Shown here one piece after another: positions 63,003 through 64,000 of a stretch of 64,000 bases of DNA. Location: contig NZ_ALBQ01000011.1 in the NCBI RefSeq assembly GCF_000282895.1, positions 186,001 through 250,000 of the forward strand, in the 5' to 3' direction. Position 1 is the stretch's first letter; every line of letters begins with the position of its first letter. Under the pieces are notes generated by a model, which saw nothing but the letters and a program-made list of their open reading frames with translations, did no database searches and was not told the origin of the DNA. Position numbers and translations under genes: made by a program. This stretch comes from Sphingomonas sp. ATCC 31555. GTDB taxonomy: Bacteria > Pseudomonadota > Alphaproteobacteria > Sphingomonadales > Sphingomonadaceae.

Positions 63003-64000
63003 TCACTTGGCCTTGGCCGCGCTCGGCTTTTCCACCGGTACCTTCATTTCCGGATGCCGCGCATAGAGCAGCTGCTGCTGGAGCACGGTCAGCACGTTCG
63101 AGGTGATCCAGTAGATCTGCAGGCCGACCGCGAACGGCGCCATCAGGAACATCAGCATCCACGGCATGATAGCGAAGACCTGCTTCTGCATCTCGTCCAT
63201 CGGCGCGGGGTTGAACTTCATCTGGAAGTACATCGACACGCCGAGCAGCACCGGCACCACGCCGATCGCCAGGAAGCTGGGCGGGGTGAAGTGGAGATAG
63301 CCGAACAGGTTGAGGATCGTTGCCGGATCGGGCGCCGACAAGTCACGAATCCACAGCGCGAACGGCTGGTGACGCATCTCGATGGTGAGCAGCAGCACCT
63401 TGTACAGCGCGAACATGATCGGGATCTGCAGGAGCATCGGTGCGCAACCCGCGAGCGGGTTCACCTTCTCATCCTTGTAGAGCTTCATGATCTCCTGCTG
63501 CTGACGCGGCTTGTCGTCCTTGAAGCGTTCCTGGATCGCCTTCATCTTCGGCTGCACCTGGCGCATCTTCGCCATCGAGGCGAACTGGCGCTGGGCGATC
63601 GGGAAGAGCAGGGCGCGGATGGTGATCGTCAGCAGGATGATCGCGACGCCGAAATTCTTCACCACGCTGAACAGCCAGCTGAGATAGGTGAAGATCGGGC
63701 GCTCGATGATTTCGAACCAACCCCAGTCGATCGCGCGTTCGAACTTCGCGATGTCGTACTGCTTCTGATAGGCATCGAGCAGCTTCACTTCCTTCGCGCC
63801 GGCGAAGAAGTGGCTGGTATAGCTCGACTGCTGGCCAGGCTGCACCGAGATCGGCTGCGAGCGGGCGACATCCGCCTGATATTGCTGGGCGGCGGTGCCG
63901 CGCTGCTGGATGTTCACCGACGCGCGCTGGTCCGGGATCGCGGCGGTGAGCCAGTAATGATCGCTGAAGCCGACCCAGCCGCCGGTGGTGGCGAACTGCT
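63003..64000 (-). CDS. yidC: Membrane protein insertase YidC (partial, 5' end outside window)
   Basis: The C-terminal 332 codons are in the window; the gene continues past the right edge. The end of the periplasmic domain ([19 protein letters not shown]) precedes helices with [12 protein letters not shown] (conserved hydrophilic-groove Arg), [28 protein letters not shown] and [13 protein letters not shown], which is YidC. The protein ends in a short basic tail (EKPSAAKAK). It is upstream of engB on the same strand. Confidence 0.96.
   Translation of the reverse strand, partial: QFATTGGWVGFSDHYWLTAAIPDQRASVNIQQRGTAAQQYQADVARSQPISVQPGQQSSYTSHFFAGAKEVKLLDAYQKQYDIAKFERAIDWGWFEIIERPIFTYLSWLFSVVKNFGVAIILLTITIRALLFPIAQRQFASMAKMRQVQPKMKAIQERFKDDKPRQQQEIMKLYKDEKVNPLAGCAPMLLQIPIMFALYKVLLLTIEMRHQPFALWIRDLSAPDPATILNLFGYLHFTPPSFLAIGVVPVLLGVSMYFQMKFNPAPMDEMQKQVFAIMPWMLMFLMAPFAVGLQIYWITSNVLTVLQQQLLYARHPEMKVPVEKPSAAKAK

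Overview
The window is GC-rich chromosomal DNA from an alphaproteobacterium, most likely Sphingomonas or a close relative in the Sphingomonadales. This rests on the gene order moeB/dut/coaBC/ubiB/ubiE | mutM-rpsT-dnaA, on secB lying divergent to a Tim44-like gene followed by mltA and smr, on a large TonB-dependent receptor, on genes for UDP-glucuronate supply, on frequent GTG/TTG starts and 4-nt ATGA/GTGA gene overlaps, and on dense GANTC (CcrM-type) sites before dnaA. Nearly all of it reads as ordinary chromosome: I see no prophage, insertion sequence, CRISPR array, tRNA or rRNA.

Layout. 1-6.3 kb: the end of a GH2 glycosidase, L-serine dehydratase under a tandem glycine riboswitch, phosphoglycolate phosphatase, and divergently glmU, a conserved small protein and glmS (UDP-GlcNAc synthesis). 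6.2-11.9 kb: a copper module (CueR-type regulator, P-type ATPase, and divergently a CopA multicopper oxidase with CopB) around a symmetrical pair of MerR-type promoters. 12-18.2 kb: a deacetylase/glycosyltransferase pair, then a secreted histidine phosphatase divergent from a TonB receptor across an AT-rich inverted repeat. 18.5-22.1 kb: cysD-cysNC-cysQ sulfate activation. 22.2-28.2 kb: UDP-glucose dehydrogenase, an unusual 20-codon gene with its own promoter-like site and terminator, and a signalling cluster (EAL protein, TPR hybrid kinase, receiver). 28.2-32.6 kb: an MHS-type transporter, a dioxygenase-fold lipoprotein and an OmpR/EnvZ-type pair. 32.8-40.3 kb: rpsU, an FKBP isomerase, a PPP-type phosphatase, a SulP transporter, wecB, galU and a UDP-glucuronate 4-epimerase-like gene. 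39.5-46.6 kb: a tightly packed leftward operon (ubiE, ubiB, membrane protein, coaBC, alpha/beta hydrolase, dut, small unknown, moeB). 46.7-49.7 kb: mutM, rpsT, dnaA. 49.7-64 kb: trpS, murJ, secB, divergently Tim44-like/mltA/smr/GGDEF-EAL, then dapE, a cupin, a GST, an S9 peptidase, an AIG2-like protein, engB and the 3' end of yidC.

Shared themes. Sugar-nucleotide supply (glmU, glmS, galU, ugd, wecB, epimerase) is spread over several loci and would serve envelope or exopolysaccharide. Sulfate uptake (SulP) and activation (cysDNC/cysQ) are both present. Cyclic-di-GMP and phosphorelay signalling is concentrated at 24-28 kb.

Most worth a second look: the 20-codon micro-gene at 23.7 kb, the mirror-image CueR promoters at 9.0 kb, the GANTC cluster and hairpin before dnaA, the riboswitch on serine dehydratase, the repeat built into the 5' end of the hydrolase at 42 kb, and the base-composition break inside the hybrid kinase. 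Starts were chosen by eye from ribosome-binding sites, overlaps and family length. No database search was run.
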